NCBI GenBank assembly: GCA_016946835.1
Contig: JACVTC010000100.1
Location: 493,501 to 557,500 of the forward strand
Source: Neocallimastix lanati (nom. inval.)
Lineage: Eukaryota; Neocallimastigomycota; Neocallimastigomycetes; Neocallimastigales; Neocallimastigaceae
Length of the DNA: 64,000 bases
Direction of reading: 5' to 3'
Under the pieces are notes generated by a model. The model did not search any database. It was not told where the DNA came from and was given only the letters and a program-made list of their open reading frames with translations. Position 1 is the stretch's first letter. Each line of letters starts with the position of its first letter. Made by a program: the position numbers and the translations under genes. Below are positions 34,244-47,759 of the stretch, piece after piece.

Positions 34244-34720
34244 TATTCAATCTGTACTTTATGTTCATATTCTACTATTTATTTTATTTTATTTTATTCA
34301 ATCTGTACTTTATGTTCATATTCTACTATTTATTTTATTTTATTTTATTCAATCTGTACTTTATGTTCATATTCTACTATTTATTTTATTTTATTTTATT
34401 CAATCTGTACTTTATGTTCATATTCTACTATTTATTTTATTTTATTTTATTCAATCTGTACTTTATGTTCATATTCTACTATTTATTTTATTTTATTTTA
34501 TTCAATCTGTACTTTATGTTCATATTCTACTATTTATTTTATTTTATTTTATTCAATCTGTACTTTATGTTCATATTCTACTATTTATTTTATTTTATTT
34601 TATTCAATCTGTACTTTATGTTCATATTCTACTATTTATTTTATTTTATTTTATTTTATTTTATTTTTTTATTCAATCTGTACTTCATATTTATATTTCT
34701 ATTATTTATTTTATTTTATT
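34244..34720. repeat. 51-bp minisatellite, about eight copies
   Basis: The unit contains TTCAATCTGTACTTTATG, then TTCATATTCTACTATTTAT, then a TTTTA run. Seven consecutive units (from about 34261 to 34617) are identical. They are followed by an expanded TTTTA stretch and one diverged unit (CTGTACTTCATATTTATATT). Because 51 is divisible by three, the array shows an open frame with a repeated 17-residue Phe/Tyr/Ile peptide, which I regard as a by-product. Confidence 0.93.
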
Positions 34721-35139
34721 TTATTTCATTTTATTTTAATATTTTTATTTTTCTACTTTGGCTTCTAAAACCTTTTTTTTTAATAACTAAATGAATAGTG
34801 ATATCTTATAATCCCTATTTTTTAAAATAATAATAATAAATATAAAAACAATAATAATAATAAAATAATAATACAATAATTATAATAATAATAAGTATTA
34901 CAAAAATATAATACTATTAATAATAATAAATTATATATAAGTCATATTGAGAATTTTTTTTTTATTCCATTGATATCTTTTTTTTTTTTTTTTAATATTT
35001 TATAATACTAAATTATAAAAACCTTAGATTATGACTGCCATATTAGTTTATAATTTAAATAGATAATTAAATAATATTAATATATTTTAATATATTCTTA
35101 TTAAAGAAAAAATAAATAAAATAAAGTTTAAAAAATAAT

Positions 35140-35178
<39 letters not shown>

Positions 35179-35656
35179 GTGGGAGTATTGTAAATAATAG
35201 GCTAAAATATATAAACATTTTGTCATGTACAATTTTACAAATTCTTTTTTTTTTTTTTTTTTTTTATGTAGTTGATGAATATTATTATATACAAATTTTT
35301 TAATTATAATAAAATTGATATTTTTTTTTATATAATTAACACTCATCTTACATTACATTATATTTAAATAATATATATATCATATGATATTATATAATAT
35401 TATATAAATTTCTATAACAAATTATATAATTTTATAATTATTAATTAGCAGTTGGAACATTTCATACAAACTTAAAAAAAACCCAGCCTTCAATGATAAT
35501 GTTTAAAAAAAAAAAAAAAAAAAAAAATAGATATAATAAAATATAACAAAAATATTATTTTCCTCATGATGCTTTCTTTCATTAATATATATTTATATGT
35601 AATTTTTTTTATATTATTTCATCATGTTTTAAATGTGAATATTTTTAGTTTAATAT

Positions 35657-35698
<42 letters not shown>

Positions 35699-36565
35699 AT
35701 ATAATATTATTTTTAATCTATTATGCATATTTTTTCCATATATATATATTATTTTTATTGACTTTTTTTTAAATAATTTACTATTATTTTATTATATAAA
35801 ATATAATAATAATAATATCCAGAAACAATAAATTTACTAATTATAAATTAATGTTTTTAATATTTATGACTAAATTATTATATATATAAAAAATAATTAA
35901 AAATCAGAAATAATTAATTATTATTCAAGCTTTAAAATATTCTTTTAATGCATTTATGTTTAAGATATAATGCCTCTTTTTTTTTTTCATTATTAATTAT
36001 AAGATAATTATGATATTAAAATTCATAAATTTAATAACCTTTATAAGAAGTATTTTTTTTCTATTATTATTTATTATATTTTAAAATATTAAGAAATAGT
36101 AATTACAAAGAACAAAAAGGTTGCACTGTTATAAATAGTAATTAAAAAAAAAAAAAAAAAAGTTGAAATACTAATAAATAGTAATTTCAAAGGAAGAAAA
36201 AAGTTGAAATAATTATAGAATCAACTAAAAAAAAAAAAGTAAAAATAAAAATAAAAAAAATGGATATTTGAATAGAATGAACATTAAAAAAACATATATA
36301 GTTAGAAATAATCTATATACAGCAAATTAATTATCAATAAGTAAAGTTTTAACTGATAATTTTATTATTATTTTTTCATCCTTTTTACCATTTTCAGCTA
36401 GTGATATTTATCTTGTTTTAATATTAATAAAGAGCATTATTTTCATTTTATACTTTTTATTATTTTATTTCATTTCAGATTTTAATAAACAATTTAAAAA
36501 GGTAAATTAAATAGTTTTAATTATATATTAATATTAATATACTTTTGATAATTTATTTTATTAAT

Positions 36566-36598
<33 letters not shown>

Positions 36599-38116
36599 TT
36601 TTTTGTAAAAAGTTTATATATAATGAATATCTTTTTTAATAATATCTATTTTTATTATCCTTTTTACTATTAAATTTGTCATAATTAAAATGAATGTTTT
36701 ATTTTATCCTTTGTTCAATAACTAAAGTTTTAAAAGCTTTTTATTTTAATTAATATGATTATTACGCACAATTTTAATTTTAATTTAATAATTTTAAAAA
36801 AATTTTTTTTTATGGATAAACTTTTAATTTTCAGTTTTGAATATTTTCCCTTCTGGTTAGAAAATAACTATTTATTTTTCAGAGTTTATATTTCCTTTTT
36901 TATTTTTTATTTTTTATTAATTTTTTTTTAATTTTTTAAAAATTATTCATATAAATATTTAATATATATATATAGTTCAATAATTAAAATTTATAGTTAT
37001 TAAAATTGTTTATATTTAAAAAATTTTAGTTATGATTGAGAAATTACGTTGTTAATATAATTATTATAATATTAAATATATTCCATTGTTAAATAACTAT
37101 TATAATATTAAATAAATACTATTGTTAATAATTTTATAATATTAAATAATCCTTTTTTTATTAAAATGAAAAAAAAAAAATTTTTTTAGCATTTATTAAT
37201 TTTTAAACATTTCTTTTAATAAAGTATATAAAATTATGAGATATTAAATTATTGAAAGTTAATTATTTAACTTTTTTTTTAATTTGTTTTTATTTATTTG
37301 TTTTTTTTTATTTTATTTTATTTTGATGTAACTTTGCAATTATTTATTTTATATATTATAGGAGGTATTTTTAATTATATCATATTAAAATTTTTAATTA
37401 AATATTTTTTTTTTATATAGTTTATAGTTTTTTATGGATATTTATATAAAGAAAAATTTTTTAATATTTAATAATTTTAACTCCCCATAATATTGGTAAA
37501 GTTATATATTATATAATATATATATTATCTAAATTTAATTAAATAGTTTATAATATTAAATATATTAATATATATTTTCTGATTAAATAAACCGCAGATA
37601 TAATTATATGTAATAAGTATATAATTAAAGTTTTATAATTTATTAATCCACTTTGCATATAATCCGAAATTTAGATATATATATATAATTTTATAATTAA
37701 AATATCTTTTTGATTATAAAATTAATCATCTTTGTTAAAATCTAAATATATATAAAATTTTTTTTTTATCATAAATAAAACATTAGATAATAATATATTA
37801 TATAATATATAACTTATATATTACAATATATAACACGAAACTATAATATGTTTATAGCTGTAATTATATTCTTTTTAATAATGGAAGTATTTATAACTAA
37901 ATTTTAAATTTGTTAAATATTTTTTATTTATATTAAATAATATATATAATCAATATATTATAAAATACAAAATTCATATATTTTATATATTTAATATGGA
38001 TACATTGGATTGATTTATATTTATAATTTATGGAATAAAAAATTGTAAAAAAAATTTTTTTCTATTAAAATAAATTTAAAGATTTAGTATCCACTTAATA
38101 TTATTTTTTCACTATA

Positions 38117-38154
<38 letters not shown>

Positions 38155-41100
38155 GATAATTATTTAATTATACATATAATACTAAATATTAATTATTGTT
38201 ATTATAAATTTTAATTGTCGTTTAAATGTGACTAATCTATTAAATTATAATTATTATTATTATTAAATTAATTTTAATGTTTTAATATTACTGTTAATAA
38301 TAATAGCGTTAATTTTTTAATAGTAATAACAGAAATAATAAAGTTGTAATAATAATAGTTGTAATAATAGTATTAATAATAATAGTAAATTGTAAAAACT
38401 ATAATTATTATATTATAGATGATGATTATTACTATTAATTTTGATATTTAATCAAAAATGATTAACAATAATAATAATGTAATAATATGCAAATTTATTT
38501 TAAAACATTAGTGACATATTTTGTAAAAAAAATTAATAATAAATATATTATTATAATTAATAATGGTTCCTTTTTTTTTTTTTTTTTTTTAACCATTATA
38601 TTTATTTTTTTTTAATGAATTAATTCAATGCAAAATATTTTATTTATTAACGGTATTTTTAAAATTTATTTTATTATTCAAATAAAATCAAAATAAAGGA
38701 AAAAAAAGTTTTTAAGGTAAATTAAAAATGTATAAATTCATGAATAGAACGAAAGGTAAATTACATTTTAATGTATTTATTTTATTTTTTTTTTAACAAA
38801 TTTTATTTTAATTTACATATGATTCCCCATAGTAATCAATTACTGGTTTAATACTATGTATATTAAAGCTCTTTTTTTTTATTAAATTACTTTAAAAGAT
38901 AAATATATTATGAAATTTTCAATATATATTATTAATATTAAATAATTAAATACATTAATATAATTAATAATGCTTCCTTTTTTTCATTTTTTTAACTGTT
39001 ATAATTATTCTATGATAGATATAATAAGTACTTAAATATTAAATATATTCGAAAGATCATTAAACTCTGCTATTATTTTTATTATAATCATAAATCTTTA
39101 ATATATAATTTCAATATTTTATTATTATAAATTATAAATAAGAATGTTTTTTATTAAATTGTATTGTATTATAATTTTACTTTACTTAAAATAAAAGTTG
39201 TGATATATATGTTAATAACTTACATATCTATTATTATTATAATATGTTTTATTTTATTTTCGTGTTGTATAAATATTTTTACTTGCTATAATTTTGCTTA
39301 TTAATGGGTGATTATCTATTTCTAACAATTTCCCACATAAAAAAATTCATTAAATATTAACTCATCAAATTTTGGAATTTGTTTTTTACAAATATAAATT
39401 AAAATTATCTTTATTTTAATTTTTTTTAAATAAATAATAATTGAAATAATTAATTTAAAATTGAATTAATAACTTTAATAAATATATAATTTTATTTTAT
39501 ATATAAATTTTAATTTTTTTGTGTTGTTCTTTTTTTTTTTTTTTTTTTTTTAATTTTTTTTTTTTAAAAAATAATATATTAAAATATTGAAATGGAAAAA
39601 GGTTATCTTTTATTATTCTATATTTTTATAAATATAGTATAATTATACTATTTTAAATATTTATACATAAAAAATATTAATATAAATAGAGTTTTTTTTG
39701 TTCTTTTTTTATAATTAATTTATTAATTTTATTAAATTTTTAATTTATTTTAATTGATATTTTTTTTTATTCATTTTAATTATCTTATATTTTTATTTAA
39801 CCTTATTTTATTAATATTTATTTTAATTTATTAAATTTATTGTTTTTTTTTTATTTATTTGAAATTTTAATTATTATTGAATAATACTTTTTATTTTGAA
39901 ATAAATTTTCCCATTAATAAACAATTCATTAATATATTATGTTTATATTTTAATATATTAGTGAAGTAGTCATAATCAATTATAAATAAATATAATTTAA
40001 TATTTTATGGAGAAATTATTTTTAAATATTAATTTCTTTATATTAATGTTTCAGAATTAAATTAAAAGTTTAAATAAATTAAGTTTTTTATTCTAAGTAT
40101 AAATAATTTATAATTACAATTTTATATATTATGAAAAAGATGATAATTGTAATATTTTTATTTAAACACGTTCCAGAAATGAAATATTTATTATTAAATT
40201 GGATATATTATATATATACATCATTTTATGTTTATTATAATAATTAAATAGAGATTATTTAATAAATTTTAAAATATTTGAGATATATTGAATTAACATT
40301 AATCTTTAAATCAAAAAATGTTTTTTTTTTTTTTTCATGGTTACATAAAATACGGTTTCTTTAAATTTTGAACTTAATTTGATACTCTGTATTGTTTTTA
40401 AAGAAAAGAATAATAGTAATAAATATAAAAAATAATAGTGGTACCAATTTTTTTTTATTTTTATTTTTTCTTACTTTAATAAGTATAATATAAATTAAAA
40501 TAATATAATATTAATTATAATAATAAATAGATGTCATTAAGAAAAAAATTATAATATTAAATTAATTATTCATATCGTTACTAATTATTCTTTTTTTTTT
40601 TTTTTTAATTAAATTAAAAAATTTAATTAGGAAAATGACTAAATTAGGAATATTTTGAAGGTAAATATTTAAATAATAATTAATATCTATTATTATTAAT
40701 ATAAATAAAGACAATTAATTTTTATTGTTATAATAGTTATAAATATTACATATTGATTAACTTAAAATAATAATTTAATAAGTGTTTTTTTTTTTTTAAA
40801 TAAAAATTATTAATTATTATTATTATAAATTTTTAAAATAGTAGAAACTTTTTTTTATGATTTTAAGAAAAACGAAAAATCAATAAATTTTTATTTTTAA
40901 TTTTTTTCATTATTATTTTTTTTGTTAAAATAAACTATTTGATTTAAATTTCGGATATGTATATATTTTTAGGTATTTTAGAACTAATTTCTCATTAATT
41001 AATTATCTTTAATGCTATGAAATAATAATAATTATTATTTATTTTATTAATATTATTTAATTTTATTAAATATTTTTGTAGAACAAAAAAATTTAATTAT

Positions 41101-41690
41101 TATTTCTGTAATTTTTAATTTTCAAATTATTATTTAAAAACAAAGTTGATCATATAGAAAATTGAAGAATTAAAAAAATATATAAATATATATATAATAA
41201 GTAATTATAAATAATATTAAAAAAAATATTAAATAAAAAAATAAACAACATATATGTATATATAAATTAGTTGAAATATTAATATAATACTAATACTGTT
41301 TTTATTAAGTTATAGTCATATATTTTAATATATCATTCTATAATATTAATTAATATAAATATAATATTTTAATAAAAATTGAAATAAAGAAATATTAATT
41401 AATAAGTAGATCATTGTAAATCAATTAAAATATAAATTAAAGTTTCAAGTACGGAAAATAATAAAAAATTACTTGAATATTAATATTAAATTAAATTAAT
41501 ATAAAATAATAAAAATAAAATAGTAAAGAATAAAATTGTAAAATGATAAAAGAAAAAGTTTAATTAATTAATTTTAATTTTCTTTTTTTTTTTATACCCG
41601 GAAAATAAAAAAACAACTTTTTGATACATTGTCGGAATTTTTATAGTAAAATATAAGTGAATAGTAATAATAATCCATGGTTACAATATC

Positions 41691-42021
41691 TATATTATAT
41701 TATATTATATTATATTATATTATATTATATTATATTATATTATATTATATTATATTATATTATATTATATTATATTATATTATATTATATTATATTATAT
41801 TATATTATATTATATTATATTATATTATATTATATTATATTATATTATATTATATTATATTATATTATATTATATTATATTATATTATATTATATTATAT
41901 TATATTATATTATATTATATTATATTATATTATATTATATTATATTATATTATATTATATTATATTATATTATATTATATTATATTATATTATATTATAT
42001 TATATTATATTATATTATATA
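41691..42021. repeat. (TATAT)n / (ATTAT)n pentanucleotide array
   Basis: About 66 perfect 5-bp units contain no G or C. The array underlies a spurious open frame of Ile-Leu-Tyr-Tyr-Ile repeats on the plus strand. Confidence 0.95.
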
Positions 42022-43572
42022 TTATGATTTATATTATATTTTATTTAATCTGCTTTAATCTATGTTATTTAATTTTACTTTGAATAGTAACAATAATTAT
42101 TTAATATGTTATTTTAATTATATACTTTTTAAGAAAAAAAAAAAAAAAAAAGATATATATTGGAAAGTTGTTAATTATAAAATTTGCATACACCTTTTAT
42201 CAGTTGTGAAAAAAAATATAAACAATGAAATTATGGAATTAATACATGAAAATGTTTAATGAATTGTTCAATTAATAGTTCTTTTTATAATATATTATCA
42301 AACAATAAGTATTATTGTTCTTATATATATTTATTTTTATTTTAACATTTTATCATTTACCTCTGTCATTACTATTTTATTTTATAATATTATAAATATA
42401 ATTTTTTAGATCATTTGTTCCTGATAAGAATGATAATTAATAATTAATTAAATTATTTAAAAAATAATAATGAAAAAAAAATATAAAGTATAAATAATAA
42501 AAAATATAATTAACACATATAAATAAATATATAAATACATAAATAAATAAATAAATAAATAAAAAAAATTAATAGTAATAACATTTTACTAATTTAAATA
42601 AAATTAATATTATTAGTTAAAAAAATATTAGTGTTAATAATAATATAATAATTATAGTAATAATAATATTAATAATAATAAATAGTATAATAATTATAAT
42701 TATTCATAATAAATTTTTATATTATACCTATTAAAATCGTATTAATATAATTATAAAACAATTTATATGAAAAAGCAATTTATTATATATTAAATTATAT
42801 TTAGATATTTAAAGATGAAAATATGTAAAAAATAAATTATATAGTATAAACTAATATATTATAAAATATAAAATAATATATTGTTATATATAATATTATA
42901 TTTATTTTTTTTTCATATTAGTTAAAAGGATGACAATAATAACATTGGCTATTTTATTTTATAATATGTTTAAACTTTATTTATTATATATATAAATTGT
43001 TTCAAGTAATTAATTAATTATATTAATAAATATAACATATATTATCCATTAGTATTGATCATATCTAAATAAATATATTAATCAATTCAATAAAGTTTAA
43101 TATAAAATAAAATAAACTTTATATATAAATCGATAAAATATTTTTATTAATAAAATTTCAAATTAAACATAAGCAAATACCAATTTTAATTTATTATTAT
43201 TTTTTTTTATTTTTGGATCAAATTATTTTATATAATTTAAAAATATTTATTTCTATTTATCATTTTAATATAAATATATCAAAGTTTTTCTTTTTTTTTT
43301 TATTTTTTTTTTCTTTTTTTTTGTTCATTATATTTTTTTTTTATTATTTAATTAATGATACAATTAAATTTAATTAAAATCCTCTTAATAAAAAATATTT
43401 TTTTTGAATAATTATATTTATTATACTCAATAGTGAAAGTTAACATTTATGATAAATTATTTTTTATTAAGAAAATATTAATATCAATAAAAAATATTTT
43501 TTTTCCTATATCAAATAATCATTATATTAAATAAAACATAGCATTAGTATTAAATAAATTCATATATTCAAA

Positions 43573-45248
43573 ATGCAAGAAACAACCTTTTTTGAAAATC
43601 CTCTAAACATTTATCTTTCTAAACAAAGAAAATTTAAAAATCTAGTCAAAAATGTTCAAAAATCATTGAAATCAAAAGAATACAAGCAACAAGGTTATTC
43701 CTTTGATGAATTTATTAAGAAGAAATGGAATATTTCTAAAGCTCAAGCCTATCGTTATTTAATATCTGCTAAAGTTATTGATCAATTAGAAGAATTTGAT
43801 ATTCAACCTTGTATGTATATTAAATGAGTTTATCATATTAATAAACTTTAAAAATATTTATAAATATCATTTCTAATTTTTTTTAATAATAATAATATTA
43901 ATATATATATATATTAATCTTATATTAATTATATAAAATAGCCTATGAACGTTTATGTAGATCATTATATAATTATGCAAAGACACCACAACAAATGAAA
44001 CTTTTATGGAGAACTATTCTTAAAAGAGCTAGAAGTAGACCAGATTGTATTAATAGTTCACATGTGACTAAAATCTGGAAGGAACTTTATATGGATGAAA
44101 AATATGCTCATATTTGTAATTATGAAAAAGAAATTATGGATAGAGTTGAAAAATCCTTAAGTAGATATTCCAGAAAAATGAAACTTAAACAAATGAATGC
44201 TAATGCTGGAGCCAATGGTGTTGATGGAATAAATACTTACTCTGTAAATAATGAAAATGATGCCAGCTATTATAGTACTCCAAGTTGTCCTCCACAAAAT
44301 CAACCAATAAATGCTGGTAGTAATCAATACAGTCCTTTAATGAAAGATAATAGATTACAAGTTTTATCTTATGATAATACTAATACTAGTACTAATAATA
44401 ATAATGGTGTTGTTTCCAATATAAATACTTACAATACTACCTATCAGTATACCAATAATAAGCGAGGAAACACTCAAATTCCATCTCCAATTATTACGGT
44501 ATCTGTTGATCAGTATGGTAATAAAATAACATATAATAATGTTCAAATGAATACCCCATTATCCCCAATAAGTAATTATAGTCCAATTGGTTATGATGAA
44601 AGTTCAATTAATCAATCTAATCCTTCTATTAATACAGCAATAAATACTACAATTAATACTAATAATACTGGTAGTAATACTACTACGACAAGCAATACTG
44701 CTACTTATAATCAAACCAATGTACCCACTACAATAATTTATCAACAACCAATGGATACTTTTGTTCAAGCTTCGACTCCAACTCAAAACAAACCATCTGA
44801 AATAATAAATTGTACTCCAGCTATAAATGCATCTACTATTCCTCAATATCAATATTCAACTAACGTTTCTGGTCAAGTTTCCACTCAAAATAATCAAATT
44901 CAATATTCTTATAATCAAACTAATTCTTCAGTTCAATATCAATATAATGTTCCACAAAATAGTTGTATCAATACTGCTGGAACTGGAAATGAAACTACTA
45001 CAGTATCAGTAAGTGCAAATACTATAAATTATCAACCCCAAACCTCTCAGAATGTTCAATATCAAACGTCATATCAATATTCTCAACCAGTAATAGCTCA
45101 ATCTCAACAACCACAACCACAACCTCAACCACAACCACAACCTCAACAAACCATAATATATTATAAACCAGTGGAACAAGCTGCTACTACTTCTAATAAT
45201 ATTGTTATTAATTATAATAATGGAAATAATTTATATTATGCTCAATAA
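43573..45248 (+). CDS. Putative DNA-binding protein with bacterial/phage-like helix-turn-helix and Asn/Gln-rich tail
   Basis: The two exons are 43573-43810 and 43942-45248 (donor GTATGT, acceptor AAATAG). They join in frame to 514 residues. Residues about 41-75 read YSFDEFIKKKWNISKAQAYR and on to LISAKVIDQLEEF, followed by QPSYERLCRSL and TPQQMKLLWRTIL. This spacing (aromatic-acidic helix, WxIS..AYRxxxAAxV, then P..E...R.L) recalls a helix-turn-helix domain I know from bacterial and phage or plasmid proteins. A basic segment ILKRARSRPD and SHVTKIWKEL follow. From about residue 160 the protein is Asn/Thr/Gln/Ser-rich, with a QPQPQPQ run near the end, resembling the STE12 tail. I do not recognise a named fungal family. 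A nuclear transcription-regulator role is inferred only. Confidence 0.85.
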
Positions 45249-47655
45249 AATAAATTAAAATAAAAAAAGTTATAAATAAAAAATAGTAGCTTTTCTAAAT
45301 TCTTTTAAATATGTATATAAATAAATAATACAAAATTTAAAAAAAAAAAAAAAAAATTCATTATATTTTTTTTTTAACGTTATAACCTAAAATTTATAAG
45401 TAATATATGTATATCAAAGTTTTTGACATTTTATAAAAAATATATATATAAATATACTGATGTATAAAATATACATTTAAAAAAAAAAAAAAAAAAAAGA
45501 GTAGAATAACAATGTAAAATATATATAACTGCAGGAAATTTTGTATAATATGTATAAATTATAAATTTTTATTGTTTATAATTATAAATATATTTTTTTT
45601 TCTGAAAATATAGAATTATGATTTATTAGAATAATTTTATCATTAATATTTTTAAAACATAATCAAAAAAAAAAAAAAAAATATAGAAAATATTTGTTTA
45701 TGTAACTTTTTATTATTATTAACATAATAACATAAATATATATTAAGAATTACATTAATTTATTAATTTTTAAATTTTAATAATAGAAAAAAAGTTAATA
45801 AAATAAATAAATATTATTATCATTATTATTATTGAAACTATTTTTATTTTTATCTAATTTACTAAAATATAAAATATTTTATCGTTTTAAAATATATATA
45901 TTAATAACATTATATATATATATAAATGTAATAATAATAAAATAAAATTATTATTTTTATAATTTAAAAATAAAATATGTGTAATATATATATATATTAG
46001 TATTCTCTAAATTGTAAATACTTTTATTTTCATAAAATGTAAAATAAATTATTTATGGGATTTCTGTTCTTGCTATTTTTTAATTTCATAATAAATTTAT
46101 ATATAATAATTTTTACTTTTATAAAAAAAAAAAAAAAAAAAAATATATAAATTATTCTTTGTTATTATTATCGTTATTATATTTTTTTTTGTCATTGTAA
46201 ATAGAATCATATAATATATGAAAGTAAATATTCATTGTTATTTGATGTACAATAATTTGATTTAAATATATGTATAATATTTATATTTTACATTTTAATT
46301 AATTATATTAATTATTATTATTATTATAATTATTTAGAATATAAGAAAAAAAAAAGAAAAAAAATTTTTTCTTATAATAATAAATTTTTTAAAATTAATT
46401 TTTTTTTTCTTTTAATAAATTTAATTAAATATAATTTTTTTTTTTTTAATTTTTATTGTTATGATATATAAATATATATAAATAATTATTAGCCTATAAA
46501 TATAAAAAAAAATTAATACTAATAATAAAACTGGTAATATATATAATGAGTGTATGAGTGTATGATTTTAAATTGAAATTTTAAGTATAAATTTTTTTTT
46601 TTATATTAGAAGTATTAATATTTATTATTATAGAAACATAAATTTTTATTTTTTATAATATTTAAAATTTTAATATCTATAAATTAAAATAAATATTTCT
46701 TTTCTTTTTTTTTTTTTTTTTAATTATAATATTATATAATATTAACAAATATTAATTAATAAACTTTTTTTATTACAATATTTCTAATTATAGTCAAAAA
46801 ATGAATTAAATTTTATATTTATATTTATTATTATTATATTTATATTTATATTTATGTAACATAAAATCAGGATAAATTATATAAATATAATAACAATAAA
46901 AAAAGGTTTCCTTAATTATTATTTTTATTATTTTTTTAAATAATAATGAATTATATAAATATTATATGACAATTTATGTAAATAAAATCTATTAAAAAGA
47001 GTTTATCTTATACCCGATTATATGATTTCTTATTTAAAAAAATTATTAAAAAAAAAATTAAATAATTAATTATTAAAATTTTTAAACTTAATTTTTTAAT
47101 AAAGGATACATTTTTTTAGCTTTAAAATAATTTTTTTTATCATTTATGAATTAAAGATAAATTTCCTTTTTTATTATTTAATAGAGTTCTTTTTTTTATT
47201 TTATTTTTTTATATTTTATGCAATTTATAACAATTGAGAAAACCCTTTTTATATGATATCTTTTTTTTTTATTTTTTTATTTTTTTTATATAAATTTCAA
47301 TCAAAAGGATATTTTTATTTAATAATAATAATAGTTAATAATAAAATTAATAATAGTAAAAAATTTATAATAATACAAATCATCTTTTCGTTATTTATTA
47401 TACCGTTAGGTAATATATATATTACATAATATCATAAGATTAGAAACTAATGATTTTGATTTTTATTAACCCAATAAAGGTTTTTTAATTATTTTATTTA
47501 TTCACTTTTTATCTTTATATTATTGGTTTCATACTTTTTATTTATTGATTGTACCATATAATTAATAGAATTAATATTAATAAAAAAAAGTAATTTTGAA
47601 TTTTGAATTTCTTTTTTTATTTTTATTATTTTATTTAATTATTTTATTGTTAATG

Positions 47656-47759
47656 AAATAATTATATAAGAAAAATAATATGGTAACACAATCTCTAATC
47701 TTTATTAAAATAATTATATAAGAAAAATAATATGGTAACACAATCTCTAATCTTTATTA
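47656..47759. repeat. Perfect 52-bp tandem duplication
   Basis: Copies at 47656-47707 and 47708-47759 are identical, including the non-simple core TATGGTAACACAATCTCTAA. The lack of divergence suggests a recent duplication, or possibly an assembly artefact. Confidence 0.93.

Larger units (their letters stand above)
33743..43572. other. Ten-kilobase gene-free, repeat-rich interval
   Basis: No exon, RNA gene or transposon is recognisable between PSMD5 and the next plus-strand gene. The interval holds a 51-bp minisatellite (34244-34720), poly-A and poly-T runs of 20-50 nt, and a long TATAT array (41691-42021). Open frames here (for example 34261-34794, 35566-35772, 41657-42058) are translations of repeats. 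Confidence 0.6.

Noticed and set aside
34261-34794. 177-residue protein with ten 17-residue hydrophobic repeats
   Set aside because: Frame-preserving by-product of a 51-bp minisatellite. No supporting start context, splice sites or relatives.
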